Shown: piece by piece, positions 27,087 to 36,654 of the stretch
Position numbering within the stretch: the stretch's first letter is position 1
How the letters are laid out: each line of letters begins with the position of its first letter
Origin: Paracoccaceae bacterium
GTDB lineage: Bacteria > Pseudomonadota > Alphaproteobacteria > Rhodobacterales > Rhodobacteraceae
Length of the DNA stretch: 64,000 nucleotides
Direction: 5' to 3'
Assembly (NCBI GenBank): GCA_019429405.1
Contig: JAHYIZ010000001.1
Location: 317,353 to 381,352, forward strand
Made by a program: the position numbers and the translations under genes
Notes under the pieces: model-generated
The model's database searches: none
Told to the model about the DNA's origin: nothing
The model's input: only the letters and a program-made list of their open reading frames with translations

Positions 27087-30000
27087 TGCGGTGGCTACTC
27101 ATACCCCTTATGCTCGCGGCGCTGGCCCTTGGCGCGCCCGCGTCTGCGCAAAGCGAAGCCGAGCGCGACCGGGGGCTGATTCAGCGCCTGTTGGAAGACA
27201 ATCTTTCGGGCGCCGGCCGCGAGGTGCGCATTGACGGGTTTGCCGGGGCGCTTTCATCGCGCGCGACCTTCACAGAGCTGACCATTGCCGATGATGCCGG
27301 CATCTGGTTGAGCATCCGGGGCGGCGCTATCAGCTGGAACCGCGCGGCACTTGTGGCAGGGCGCATCGAGATTGCCGAGCTTGGGGCAGAAGAAATCGTG
27401 CTGGCACGGATGCCCTCTACCGGGCCTGCCGCAGCCGTTCCCGAAGCGGTGCCTTTTGCGCTGCCCGTGTTGCCGGTTTCGGTGTCGATCGGCAAACTCG
27501 CCGCAAAAAGGATTGAGCTGGGCGCACCGGTGCTGGGCGCGCCGGCGGTGCTGCGGCTCGATGGCGCGCTGAACCTTGCGGGCGGCGAAGGCAGCGCGCG
27601 GCTGGCGGCCGAACGTATTGACGGCCAGTCGGGCTCGTTCACGCTAAGCGCCAGTTTTGCCAATGCGACGCGGCATCTGGTGCTCGATCTGCTGCTTGAC
27701 GAGACAGCGGGCGGCATAGCGGCCAACCTGCTTGGGTTGCCCGAACGGCCCGCGCTGACGCTGGCAATTGCAGGGTCGGGGCCACTTGAGAGCTTTTCGG
27801 CAGATGTGGTGCTTAGCTCAGACCGTGCGAAGCGGCTTGGCGGGCGTGTGGTCCTGACCGCGCCGGATGCCGAAACACGCCGCTTCGTGGCCGACCTTGG
27901 CGGCGATATCGCGCCGCTTTTGCCGCCCGATTACCGCAGCTTTTTTGGCGACGATGTGACGCTTCACGCCGAGGGCGCGCGCACCGCAGACGGCGGGCTG
28001 AACCTGAGCACGCTGCGCCTGCATTCAGCGGCGCTTTCGCTTGACGGCGCGCTTGATCTGCTCGCCTCGGGCGAGCCGCAGCGCGCCGCGCTGAACGTGG
28101 CGCTTGGCCTGCCGGATGCGCCCGAAGTTCTGTTGCCGATCACGGGTGAAAAGACATGGGTGGCGGGCGCAACACTGGCGCTTGGCTATGACCGCGCCGA
28201 AGGGGAACAGTGGCAGATTGACGGCCGGCTTGACGGCCTGCGGCGCGGCGGTGTGCAGGTCGGCACGATCACGCTGGCAGGGTCCGGGCGCGTTGCCGGC
28301 GGCGATGCCGCCTTGGCCGCGGGCGCGCTAGATTTTTCGGCGCACGACATTGCCTTTGCCGATGCCGCGCTGAATGCGGCCCTTGGCGACAGCCTGCGCG
28401 GGCAGGTGCAAGTCGATTGGCGCGCAGGCGAACCGCTGCGCCTGCCGGTCGTAAACCTGACCGCCGCAAGCGCTAGCCTGAGCGGAACCGCCGAAGTTTC
28501 AGGCAGCGGCGCTGAGACCAGGGCAAGTGGCAATTTCCGCCTGAGCCACCCTGACCTTTCACGGCTTTCTCCGCTGGCCGGGCGCAGCATCGGCGGGCGG
28601 TTTGATGGCGTAGTCGAGGGCTGGTATCTGCCTCTGATGGGCGATTTCTTTATTGAAACCGCGTTTGTGGGTATTGATCTGAAGACCGGGCAGAGCGCGC
28701 TTGACCAGCTGCTGGTGGGCGGCTCGCGGGTGCGGGTGATTGCCGAGCGCGATGCCAACGGGCTGACACTGGCACTTGACGCCCATGCAAAGGGGTTTTC
28801 GGGGCAGGCCGAAGGCTTGCTGCAAAGCGACTCAACCACCGCGACCGCGAGCTTTACCTTGCCCGACCTGTCGCTTTCCGGTTCGGGGCTGAGAGGGGCG
28901 CTGGCCGCCAATGCAACGCTTGCGGGCGTTCCCGGTGCGCGGGTGCTGGCGGCAGAGGGAACCGCCAGCGGGCTTGGCATTGGCGAGCGAACGTTGGACC
29001 GCCTGCTTGCGGGCGGGGCCGCGCTGAAGATCGGGCTGCGCGAAGGGCCCGGCGGCTGGGTGCTGGGCGCGGCGGACCTTGTGAACCCGCAGCTGACGGC
29101 AGCGCTTGGCGAGGCCGACGCCGCAGGCGCGCGCACCCTGACCGCGCGGCTCGCCGATGTTGCGCTGGTCGCTCCGGGGTTCTCGGGGCCCGCCACGGTT
29201 TCGGGGCAGGTCGAGGCGGGCGCTGATGGCTACACGCTTGCGCTTTCGGCGCAAGGGCCGGGCGGCAGCAGTGCAACGATCACGGGGCCGGTTACCGCCG
29301 ATTTCGCCAACGCCGATCTGGCCATTGCCGGGCGCGCCGAGGCGGGGCTGCTGAACCGGTTTATCAGCCCGCAGAGCGTGCAAGGGCCGGTTTCGCTCGA
29401 TCTGCGGCTGCGCGGCGCCCCGACACTGAATGCGCTTTCGGGGCGTGTTTCGGGTAACGGGTTGCGGCTATCGGCACCCGGTCTGGGGATTTCGGTGCAG
29501 GATATTCAGCTATCGGCTGATCTGGAGGGTGCGCGCGCGCGGCTGACTGCAACCGGCCTGGTTGGCGGCGGCAAGCTTCGGCTAGAAGGCCCGGTGTCGC
29601 TGCAAGCGCCCTACGCCGCTGATCTTTCGCTGGCGCTGCAGGATGTGCCGCTGCGCGACCCGAACCTCTACGACACAAGCCTAAGCGGCGATCTTGCAAT
29701 CAACGGCGCGCTGGCCGGGGGGGCGCAGATTTCGGGCGCCATCACCCTTGCACTGACCAACCTGCGGGTGCCCGAGGCGGGGGCGGTGCTGGCATTGCCC
29801 AATGTGACGCATATTGGCGCCCCGGCGCAGGTTGCCGCCACAATCCGCCGCGCCACACCAGCGCATGCCGGTGGGCCTGCGTCCGGTGGCCCGGTCTATA
29901 GCCTCAACATCGATGTCTTGGCGCCGCGGCGCATCTTCGTGCGCGGGCGCGGGCTTGATGCCGAGCTTGGTGGGGCGCTGCGGTTGGGCGGCACCACCGC

Positions 30001-30589
30001 GGCGGTGGTGCCCTCGGGGCAGTTTGACCTCGTGCGTGGCAGGCTCGACATTCTGGGCAAGCGCTTCACGCTGACCGAAGGGCTGGTGCAGATGCAGGGC
30101 GCGCTTTCGCCCTGGCTGCGCTTTGCCGCGACCACGCAAACGGCTGACATCACTGCCACGATCGCGCTTGAGGGCGAGGCCGCCGCACCGGTGCTTCGAC
30201 TGAGTTCATCGCCCGATCTTCCGCAAGATGAAGTGCTGGCGCAATTGCTGTTTTCGCGTCAAATAGAGACGCTTTCGCCGCTGCAGGCGGCTCGGATGGC
30301 GCAGGCCGTGGCGCAGCTCGCGGGTAGTGGCGGCGAGGGGCTGATGGGGCGGCTGCGCGTGGCCTTCGGGCTTGATGACTTTGATCTTGCCTCCGATGCG
30401 GCCGGGGGCGCCACGCTGCGGTTTGGCAAATATCTGTCGGAAAATCTGTATTCCGATGTTGCGGTGGGCAGCGACGGGCAGGTCGAAATCAACCTCAACC
30501 TCGATATCACCCCAAGCCTGACCGCACGCGGCAGCGTAGGCGCCGATGGCAACAGCGGCATCGGCATCTATTTTGAGCGTGACTACTGA
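27086..30589 (+). CDS. tamB: translocation and assembly module inner-membrane component TamB
   Basis: TamB is the inner-membrane-anchored, periplasm-spanning beta-taco partner of TamA. The 1167-residue protein starts with a signal/anchor (MRWLLIPLMLAALALGAPASA). Most of the chain is repeated short beta strands rich in Gly/Ala/Leu/Asp, many containing LDGAL, LRLDGAL and GSGRVAGG patterns. The DUF490 C-terminus includes GLDAELGGALRLGGT, FDLVRGRLDILGKRFTLTEG (about 978-1000), DLPQDEVLAQLLFSR and the final YFERDY. Length and coupling to tamA agree. The 3' end overlaps the convergent YihY gene by 7 bp. Confidence 0.93.
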   Translation: MRWLLIPLMLAALALGAPASAQSEAERDRGLIQRLLEDNLSGAGREVRIDGFAGALSSRATFTELTIADDAGIWLSIRGGAISWNRAALVAGRIEIAELGAEEIVLARMPSTGPAAAVPEAVPFALPVLPVSVSIGKLAAKRIELGAPVLGAPAVLRLDGALNLAGGEGSARLAAERIDGQSGSFTLSASFANATRHLVLDLLLDETAGGIAANLLGLPERPALTLAIAGSGPLESFSADVVLSSDRAKRLGGRVVLTAPDAETRRFVADLGGDIAPLLPPDYRSFFGDDVTLHAEGARTADGGLNLSTLRLHSAALSLDGALDLLASGEPQRAALNVALGLPDAPEVLLPITGEKTWVAGATLALGYDRAEGEQWQIDGRLDGLRRGGVQVGTITLAGSGRVAGGDAALAAGALDFSAHDIAFADAALNAALGDSLRGQVQVDWRAGEPLRLPVVNLTAASASLSGTAEVSGSGAETRASGNFRLSHPDLSRLSPLAGRSIGGRFDGVVEGWYLPLMGDFFIETAFVGIDLKTGQSALDQLLVGGSRVRVIAERDANGLTLALDAHAKGFSGQAEGLLQSDSTTATASFTLPDLSLSGSGLRGALAANATLAGVPGARVLAAEGTASGLGIGERTLDRLLAGGAALKIGLREGPGGWVLGAADLVNPQLTAALGEADAAGARTLTARLADVALVAPGFSGPATVSGQVEAGADGYTLALSAQGPGGSSATITGPVTADFANADLAIAGRAEAGLLNRFISPQSVQGPVSLDLRLRGAPTLNALSGRVSGNGLRLSAPGLGISVQDIQLSADLEGARARLTATGLVGGGKLRLEGPVSLQAPYAADLSLALQDVPLRDPNLYDTSLSGDLAINGALAGGAQISGAITLALTNLRVPEAGAVLALPNVTHIGAPAQVAATIRRATPAHAGGPASGGPVYSLNIDVLAPRRIFVRGRGLDAELGGALRLGGTTAAVVPSGQFDLVRGRLDILGKRFTLTEGLVQMQGALSPWLRFAATTQTADITATIALEGEAAAPVLRLSSSPDLPQDEVLAQLLFSRQIETLSPLQAARMAQAVAQLAGSGGEGLMGRLRVAFGLDDFDLASDAAGGATLRFGKYLSENLYSDVAVGSDGQVEINLNLDITPSLTARGSVGADGNSGIGIYFERDY

Positions 30590-31398
30590 TGCTTTGACAG
30601 CTCGGCGTTCAGCGCAGCACCCAGCAAGACCGCGTAGGCGGAAATGTAAAACCACATCATCAGCGCAATGACCGCCCCGAGCGAACCGTAGATGCGGTTG
30701 TAGGTGCCGAAGTTGGATAGATAGAACGAAAACGCCAGCGACGCCCCCGACCATGTCAGCGCCGCCAGAATGGCACCGGGGATGACCCACCGCCTGCGCC
30801 GCCCCGCGGCCGACGGGCCGAATTGATAGAGCATTGCCAGCGCACTGAGCACCAGAACGAAGGTCGCACCCCATGGCAGCTCTGACACCAGCCAGCCGCG
30901 CAACGGGCCCGGCGGCAAGACCGCCAGCGCGACAGGCACCAAAACCACCGTCGCCAGCGCCAACAGGATTGTGGCAATCAGCGCAAGTGTCAGAATATAG
31001 CCGAGAACATATCCCCAAATGGTCGGATGCTGCGCCGTGCCGTGGATCGCGTTCAGCCCCTGTATCAGCGCCGAAACACCCGCGCGCGCTGCGTATAGCG
31101 TGATCAGAAGAGAAACCAGGCTTGCCCAACCGATTGTTGCCTTTGGCCCGGCCAGCAATGCCGCGGCCTGATCAGCCAGAATGCTCCAGGCTTCATGTGG
31201 CACAAACTCCTGCGCAACCTGCATGTAGCTTGAAATCGCCGCCGGGTCGGCAACAAGGCTCCAAAGCGCGATGGTTGCCGTCATTGCGGGAAACACCGCA
31301 AACATTGCGTAAAAGGCAACCCCTGCGGCGATAAGGCCCATCTGGGTCTGGCCGATACGGTTTGCCATGCCAATGATGAAGCCCCAGATCCGGCGCAT
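30583..31398 (-). CDS. YihY/BrkB family membrane protein
   Basis: A 271-residue inner-membrane protein with six hydrophobic segments. The family signature QMGLIAAGVAFYAMFAVFPAMTATIALW is at about residues 18-45 and the conserved YNRIYGSLGAVIALMMWFYISAYAVLLGAALNAEL at about 230-264. The family was formerly called RNase BN by mistake and is now regarded as a virulence-factor BrkB-like membrane family of unknown function. Start at 31398 (MRRIWGFIIGMA) is chosen because residues further upstream are a basic, low-complexity shadow. Divergent from the aldo-keto reductase gene and convergent with tamB. Confidence 0.85.
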   Translation of the reverse strand: MRRIWGFIIGMANRIGQTQMGLIAAGVAFYAMFAVFPAMTATIALWSLVADPAAISSYMQVAQEFVPHEAWSILADQAAALLAGPKATIGWASLVSLLITLYAARAGVSALIQGLNAIHGTAQHPTIWGYVLGYILTLALIATILLALATVVLVPVALAVLPPGPLRGWLVSELPWGATFVLVLSALAMLYQFGPSAAGRRRRWVIPGAILAALTWSGASLAFSFYLSNFGTYNRIYGSLGAVIALMMWFYISAYAVLLGAALNAELSKHQ

Positions 31399-31504
31399 CG
31401 CCAACCCTCCGATCTGCCGCCACCATACCCCGCCCCGGCGTCGGCGCAACTTGCGATGCGGTCGCGCCTGTGGTCCACTGCCGCGAACAATGCCGGAGGC
31501 ACCC

Positions 31505-32539
31505 ATGCGCTACATTCCCGCCGAAACCCGTTATGACAACATGATCTACAACCGCTGCGGCGCCTCAGGCCTGAAGCTTCCTGCGATCTCGCTCGGCCTG
31601 TGGCACAATTTCGGCCATGACACGCCGCACGCCACCAAACGCGCGATTTGCCAAACCGCCTTCGACCTTGGCATCACGCATTTCGACCTTGCCAATAACT
31701 ACGGGCCACCGCCCGGCAGCGCCGAAGAGGCGTTTGGCGAGATCTTGCGCACCGATTTTGCCGGCTACCGTGATGAGCTGATTATTTCGTCGAAGGCGGG
31801 TTACCTGATGTGGCCCGGCCCCTATGGCGAGTGGGGCAGCCGGAAATACCTGATCTCGTCCTGTGACGCCTCGCTGAAGCGTTTGGGGCTGGACTATGTC
31901 GATATCTTCTATTCGCACCGTTTTGACCCAAACACGCCGCTTGAAGAAACCATGGGCGCGCTCGATCAGATTGTGCGGTCTGGCCGCGCGCTTTATGCCG
32001 GCATCTCCAGTTACAACTCTGCCCGCACGCGGCAGGCGGTCGCGATCTTGAACGATCTGGGCACGCCTTGCGTGATTCACCAGCCCAGCTACAACATGAT
32101 CAACCGCTGGGTTGAGCGCGATGGCCTGCGTGAAACCCTGGCCGAACTGGGCGTCGGCTCCATCGCCTTCACGCCGCTGGCGCAAGGCATGCTGACAAAC
32201 AAATACCTGCGCGGCGTGCCCGAGGGCAGCCGTGCGGCGCAGGGCAAAAGCCTCGATCCGGGCGTGCTCACCCCGGCAGCCATTGAAAAGATCCGCGCGT
32301 TGAACGGCATCGCCGAAGCGCGCGGGCAAACGCTCGCGCAAATGGCGCTTGCTTGGGTGCTGCGCGGTGGCGGCATCACCACCGCGCTGATCGGCGCCTC
32401 GCGGCCCGAACAGGTGCGCGACTGTGTGGGGGCGCTCAATCGGCTTGATTTCACGGCTTCCGAACTGGCCGAGATTGACCGACACGCGCAGGATGAGGCG
32501 ATCAACCTTTGGGCGCAGTCTTCGGAGGAGCGGGATTGA
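31505..32539 (+). CDS. aldo-keto reductase, YghZ (L-glyceraldehyde 3-phosphate reductase) type
   Basis: A 344-residue NADPH-dependent reductase of the AKR14/YghZ group, which reduces L-glyceraldehyde 3-phosphate and methylglyoxal. The start 31505 follows GGAGG at 31494-31498. The family opening RYDNMIYNRCGASGLKLPAISLGLWHNFG (residues 9-37) is almost diagnostic. The catalytic tyrosine lies in HFDLANNYGPPPGSAEE (about residues 58-74), the Lys in ELIISSKAGYLMWPGPYGEWGS and the His in FYSHRFDPNTPLEET. The C-terminal cofactor loop ALIGASRPEQVRD is present. The stop overlaps the TTG start of the next gene. Confidence 0.9.
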   Translation: MRYIPAETRYDNMIYNRCGASGLKLPAISLGLWHNFGHDTPHATKRAICQTAFDLGITHFDLANNYGPPPGSAEEAFGEILRTDFAGYRDELIISSKAGYLMWPGPYGEWGSRKYLISSCDASLKRLGLDYVDIFYSHRFDPNTPLEETMGALDQIVRSGRALYAGISSYNSARTRQAVAILNDLGTPCVIHQPSYNMINRWVERDGLRETLAELGVGSIAFTPLAQGMLTNKYLRGVPEGSRAAQGKSLDPGVLTPAAIEKIRALNGIAEARGQTLAQMALAWVLRGGGITTALIGASRPEQVRDCVGALNRLDFTASELAEIDRHAQDEAINLWAQSSEERD

Positions 32540-33840
32540 GGGCACTCGCAACCCTTCTGCTGGCTGCGTCACCCGCGCTGGCCGAGGTTCCCGCGCCCGT
32601 CACCGATGCCGAGTATGGCACGCTGAACATGGGCGAAGTGCGGCTGGGGCAATTGCTGTTCTATGACGCGATCCTGTCGGGCAACCGCAACATTTCCTGT
32701 GCGACCTGCCACCACCCGCGCTTCGGCACCTCTGACGGGCTGTCGCTTGGCCTTGGCGAAGGGGCATCAGGCCTTGGCCCAGACCGCCACATCACTGCCG
32801 AAAACACCCCCGAGCTGCGCATTCCGCGCAATTCGCCTGGCCTGTTCAACCTTGGCGCGGCAGAGTTCACGCGGCTCTTTCACGATGGCCGCATCGAAGC
32901 AGACCTCGCCCGACCCTCTGGCATCAGAACGCCGATGGATGACGAGATGGTCACCGGCTTTGCCTCGGTTCTGGCAGCTCAGACCATGTTTCCGGTTTTG
33001 TCGTCGGATGAAATGGCGGGACACTATAACGAAAACGACGTGTCGCGGGCGGTGCGCTCGGGCCGCATCACCGGGCCAGGTGGTGCCTGGGACATCATCG
33101 CGGCGCGGGTCGCGGCGATCCCCGAATATGCGGCCAGTTTCGGCTCTGTTTCAGCCGAAATCGCGGCTGGGCGCGCGGTTGCCTTTACTGACATCTCGAA
33201 TGCGATTGCGGCCTTTGTCGCTTATGAATGGCGATCTGACAGCAGCCCATTTGACGCCTTCCTGCGCGGCGGGGCGCCATTGCCGCCAGACGCGCAAATC
33301 GGCATGGGCCTGTTTTACGGCGAAGCGGGCTGCGCTGCGTGCCACAATGGCCCGTTCCTGACCGACCACGGTTTTCACGCCACCGCCGAGGCGCAACTTG
33401 GCCCCGGCAAGGCCGAGCGGTTCGAAAGCCACAGCCGCGATGAAGGGCGCTTTCGTGTCACCGGGCAAGCGGCAGACCTCTACGCCTTCCGCACCCCATC
33501 TTTGCGCAATGTCACGGTGACCGGCCCCTGGGGGCACGCCGGGGCGCACCTGACGCTTGCGGGTTTCCTTGCCAGCCACGGCCAGCCTGCCGCGCTTGCA
33601 AACTATGATCGCGCCGCCTTGCTGCCCGACCTGCCCGATACCAAGCCCGACTGGGCCATTCTCGATAGCGCCAGCGAATCTGCCGCAGTCGCCGCCGCCG
33701 CCACCACGCTACGCCCGCTTTCGCAGGACGAAATCGTCTCTATTCTGGCGTTTCTTGATAGTCTGACAGACCAGACAGCACTTGCAGGCAGGCTCGGTGT
33801 GCCAGCGACCGTGCCTTCCGGTCTGCCCGTCGACCACTGA
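32536..33840 (+). CDS. di-haem cytochrome c peroxidase / MauG-type protein
   Basis: A 434-residue periplasmic di-haem protein. TTG 32536 is chosen as start: AGGAGCGGG ends six bases upstream, it overlaps the previous stop as TTGA, and it gives a clean signal peptide (MRALATLLLAASPALA). Two c-type haem motifs, CATCHHP (about residue 55) and CAACHNG (about 265), flank the CCP_MauG fold. The conserved calcium-side and haem-ligand segments include LGQLLFYDAILSGNRNISC, FRTPSLRNVTVTGPWGHAG and the terminal LSQDEIVSILAFLDSLTD. It detoxifies H2O2 or oxidises a protein or metal substrate. The electron donor is unknown. A hairpin follows it. Confidence 0.87.
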   Translation: MRALATLLLAASPALAEVPAPVTDAEYGTLNMGEVRLGQLLFYDAILSGNRNISCATCHHPRFGTSDGLSLGLGEGASGLGPDRHITAENTPELRIPRNSPGLFNLGAAEFTRLFHDGRIEADLARPSGIRTPMDDEMVTGFASVLAAQTMFPVLSSDEMAGHYNENDVSRAVRSGRITGPGGAWDIIAARVAAIPEYAASFGSVSAEIAAGRAVAFTDISNAIAAFVAYEWRSDSSPFDAFLRGGAPLPPDAQIGMGLFYGEAGCAACHNGPFLTDHGFHATAEAQLGPGKAERFESHSRDEGRFRVTGQAADLYAFRTPSLRNVTVTGPWGHAGAHLTLAGFLASHGQPAALANYDRAALLPDLPDTKPDWAILDSASESAAVAAAATTLRPLSQDEIVSILAFLDSLTDQTALAGRLGVPATVPSGLPVDH

Positions 33841-33871
33841 TTTCTCCGTTGCGCAAATACCCTGCGGGGGT

Positions 33872-33892
33872 CCGGGGGTGCAAAACCCCCGG
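33872..33892. repeat. GC-rich intergenic palindrome between convergent genes
   Basis: A perfect 7-bp stem CCGGGGG/CCCCCGG (33872-33878 and 33886-33892) with a 7-base loop, in the 52-bp gap between the convergent peroxidase and CRTAC1 genes. It may act as a bidirectional terminator. From memory it resembles a dispersed intergenic palindrome of Rhodobacteraceae. Confidence 0.6.
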
Positions 33893-35377
33893 CTACTTTG
33901 CTAGCCGCGTGACGGCGTTCACCTCAACGCCTTGCCAGTCACCCAACTGCCCGTCGGGCCAGATCACCCGCGCCTCTGCCGCGTGCTCTGCGCCCAGCCC
34001 AAAATGCACCGGCAGCGCCTGCCCACCTGCGTGGCCGCCGCCGACTGTCACCTCGGCGGACTGAACCTTGCCGCCCGCACGCAGTTCGACCCATGCGCCA
34101 ACCGCCCTGCGGTTTGCGCCGGGCAAAACAGGCTCTATTGATGCCCAATTACCACCACCGATGCTGATGTTGCGCCAGATTTCCAGCGGCGCGCGGCGAT
34201 TGACCACCACGAGGTCGAGCAAGCCGTCGGCGTTCAGATCGGCCAGTGCCGCGCCGCGCGCGCGCTCGATCGAAGCAATCCCCGCAGCTTCTCCCGCCTC
34301 ATGGAACACCCCGTCCGGCCCCTGCATCAGCAGGTTGTTGGGGTCGTGAATCGCGTTTGAAGGCATTTGATCGACATTGCCCTTGGCGATGAACAGATCA
34401 AGCCGCCCGTCATTGTCGACATCCCCAAACTCGGCGTGCCAGCCGGTCGAAGGTCGGCCGTCATCCCCGAGATATGGCCGCTGCGCATAGGTGCCGAGGC
34501 TGAACGGCGCGTTTTCAAAGCCCTCGCCGCGATTGAACTGCAAAAGCTGGTCGCCCATTGAGGTCATCACCACCTCGGGCAGCCCGTCGCCCGTGATGTC
34601 ACGGCTGGCAATGCCCATGCCCCAGAGCGAAAAATGTGGCCAGCCTTCGCGCTCGGCCAGCGGGTTCAGGTGGAACATCTGCTCATAGCCGCCGCGCACA
34701 TAGTAGTGCCGGTCATTCGAAACGCGCAGCTCAGGCGTGCCCTTGCGCTGCCAGTCTGAAATCAGCATCGACAGCGCGCAGTAGCCGGGCAGAATAGGCT
34801 CTAACGCTGCGTATTTCGGCCCATTTGGCCGGTAGATTTCATTGCTGTCGCAGGCCTCGAAGGGGCCATTCGGGTTGGTGCGATCTACATAATTGCCAAA
34901 GACAAGCGTTGGCAGCGTGGCGCCATTTTCCCAGGTGGCGGTAAAGGCAGTGGTCCAGGCGTCGCGCGGCGCCAGGCCAAAATCTGCGGTTGCGTCACTG
35001 AACCGGCAATCGCCGTGCCCGCGCAAAAGCATGTTCGGCCCCACCCGCAGCACCGCAAGGTCAATCAACCCGTCGCTGTCAATATCCAGCGGATAGGCTC
35101 CGGTGACACCGGTGATCGGCGCAATCGGGCCGGGGGCAAAGCGCAGCGCTCCGCCGGGGTCTGACTGGTTAACCAGAAGCGACGCCGCGTTTTCGCCGCC
35201 CGCCGCGAACAGATCGGGGCGCGCATCGCCATTGCAGTCAAACACCGCGACACCGCCACCCACAAAATGCTCCCATCCGCCGCCATAGACATGTGGCGGC
35301 GAGAGCGCCGCGTCATTGACGAAAAGCGGCTCTGCAGCTGCCGGAAATGCGATCAGCACTGCCGCAAGCACCCTCAT
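33893..35377 (-). CDS. CRTAC1 family FG-GAP/VCBS repeat protein
   Basis: A 494-residue exported protein (signal peptide MRVLAAVLIAFPAAA). It has four FG-GAP-type calcium-binding repeats: DCNGDARPDLFAAG, DIDSDGLIDLAVL, DVDNDGRLDLFIAK and DLNADGLLDLVVV. These form a beta propeller, and the C-terminal ASPIC/UnbV-like domain ends RVIWPDGQLGDWQGVEVNAVTRL. Such proteins bind polymers or partner proteins outside the cell or in the periplasm. Its start overlaps the stop of the ROK repressor gene (ATGA on the minus strand), so a sugar regulator and this protein are translated together. The copy of AGAGCCTGTT at 34127 lies inside it. Confidence 0.86.
   Translation of the reverse strand: MRVLAAVLIAFPAAAEPLFVNDAALSPPHVYGGGWEHFVGGGVAVFDCNGDARPDLFAAGGENAASLLVNQSDPGGALRFAPGPIAPITGVTGAYPLDIDSDGLIDLAVLRVGPNMLLRGHGDCRFSDATADFGLAPRDAWTTAFTATWENGATLPTLVFGNYVDRTNPNGPFEACDSNEIYRPNGPKYAALEPILPGYCALSMLISDWQRKGTPELRVSNDRHYYVRGGYEQMFHLNPLAEREGWPHFSLWGMGIASRDITGDGLPEVVMTSMGDQLLQFNRGEGFENAPFSLGTYAQRPYLGDDGRPSTGWHAEFGDVDNDGRLDLFIAKGNVDQMPSNAIHDPNNLLMQGPDGVFHEAGEAAGIASIERARGAALADLNADGLLDLVVVNRRAPLEIWRNISIGGGNWASIEPVLPGANRRAVGAWVELRAGGKVQSAEVTVGGGHAGGQALPVHFGLGAEHAAEARVIWPDGQLGDWQGVEVNAVTRLAK
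34127..34136 (-). repeat. AGAGCCTGTT dispersed 10-mer, copy 2 (in CRTAC1 gene)
   Basis: Exact copy on the minus strand, read in the gene as part of codons for IEPVL. A degenerate copy (AGAGCCTATT) lies about 660 bp to the right in the same gene near 34795. Confidence 0.5.
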
Positions 35378-36654
35378 TGCGCGGCCATTTCACGCGGGGG
35401 GCACAAAAGCCCGTCCGAGACCTCGTGCAGCGCCAGCGCCGCGGCGCCATGCGCCCAGAGCAGATCGCCCCATGCGTGGGTCTCAATGCGCGGCGCCGGG
35501 CGGCCGGTGTTGAGCATCATCGCCTGCATCTCGGCAAGCGTTTCCTCGGCGTAGAGGTAGTCATAACGCATCCGCTCGCCGGAAAGGATGATCAGTTCGG
35601 GGTCGAACAGGTTGACCACGTTCGAAAGCCCCAGCGCAAGATAGCGCCCGGCGCGGTGAAAGATTGAGCGCGCGGCAACGTTGCCCGCCTTGGCGTGGTC
35701 AAAAAGGCTTTCCAGAAGCGCGCCAACGCTCTGATTCTCACGATGCGTCAGGTTGAGCGCGGTTTGCGCCTCACGCACCAGCGCATAATCGGCAACATAG
35801 GCCTCAAGGCAGCCCCGCTGACCGCAGCGGCACAGCGCGCCATCAAGCTGCACCTTGGTATGGCCAAGCTCCATCCCCATGCCTTGCGAGCCGCGAAAGA
35901 TGCGGTGGTTGATGACAAAGCCCATGCCAACGCCGTGCTCGATCGTCACCACCGCGAAATCCGAAAGCCGGCGCCCGGCGCCGAACCACAATTCAGCCAG
36001 CGTCACCAGATTGGCATCGTTGTCGATGTGGACAGGCAGGCCGAGGCGTTGCGATGCAGCGGCGGCAAGCGGCACATGGCGATCAGCAAGCACCGGCGAC
36101 CAGTGCACAACCCCCGAGGGGCAATCGACAAACCCCGGCACACCAAGCCCCACCGCCGAAAGCGTGGCGCGCGGCAACCCGGCCTTGGCGCAGACGCGGT
36201 CAAGCAAGGTTTCGCTGGCAGCGACGATATCGGAAAGCTGCATGGCCCCCGGCTGGCGCGAAATCGCCTCGCCCGCAATCAGGTTGCCCGCAAAATCGAC
36301 CACCACGGCCGTGTGCTCGCGGTCTGAGAGCTTGATGCCCGCAACATAATGCGCCGCCGCCTGCACGCGAAGCGCCACCGCGGGCCGCCCGCGTCCGGTG
36401 TCTGCCTCGCGCGGGGCGCGCACCTCTTCCAGAAACCCGCGTTCGATTAGCTCCGATGTCAGCGTGGTCACCGAGGCTGGGCTGATCGAAAGCTCTTTGG
36501 CAACGTCGACGCGCGCGATCTGGCCAGCAGCCCGAACCCGGTCGAAGATTTGCTGGCGCAGCGGGCGCGCGGTTTCGGAAAGAGGCGGAATCAGCGGGCC
36601 GCAACCAAGCGCGCCGCCGCCTGGCCCCCTTCTTTCTGCCGAAAGGCTCGCCAT
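35374..36654 (-). CDS. xylR: ROK family transcriptional repressor, probable XylR
   Basis: A 426-residue regulator divergent from xylF. The N-terminal winged helix-turn-helix occupies about residues 27-85 (RQQIFDRVRAAGQIARVDVAKELSISPASVTTLTSELIERGFL). It is followed by the ROK sugar-kinase-like sensor with IKLSDREHTAVVVDFAGNLI, the acidic loop VGLGVPGFVD, HIDNDANL and the ROK zinc motif CRCGQRGCLEAY (about 300-311). ROK-type XylR repressors release DNA on binding xylose; xylFHGBA in the opposite direction is the likely target, and the regulator probably also controls itself. Its stop overlaps the CRTAC1 start. Confidence 0.88.
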   Translation of the reverse strand: MASLSAERRGPGGGALGCGPLIPPLSETARPLRQQIFDRVRAAGQIARVDVAKELSISPASVTTLTSELIERGFLEEVRAPREADTGRGRPAVALRVQAAAHYVAGIKLSDREHTAVVVDFAGNLIAGEAISRQPGAMQLSDIVAASETLLDRVCAKAGLPRATLSAVGLGVPGFVDCPSGVVHWSPVLADRHVPLAAAASQRLGLPVHIDNDANLVTLAELWFGAGRRLSDFAVVTIEHGVGMGFVINHRIFRGSQGMGMELGHTKVQLDGALCRCGQRGCLEAYVADYALVREAQTALNLTHRENQSVGALLESLFDHAKAGNVAARSIFHRAGRYLALGLSNVVNLFDPELIILSGERMRYDYLYAEETLAEMQAMMLNTGRPAPRIETHAWGDLLWAHGAAALALHEVSDGLLCPPREMAAQ

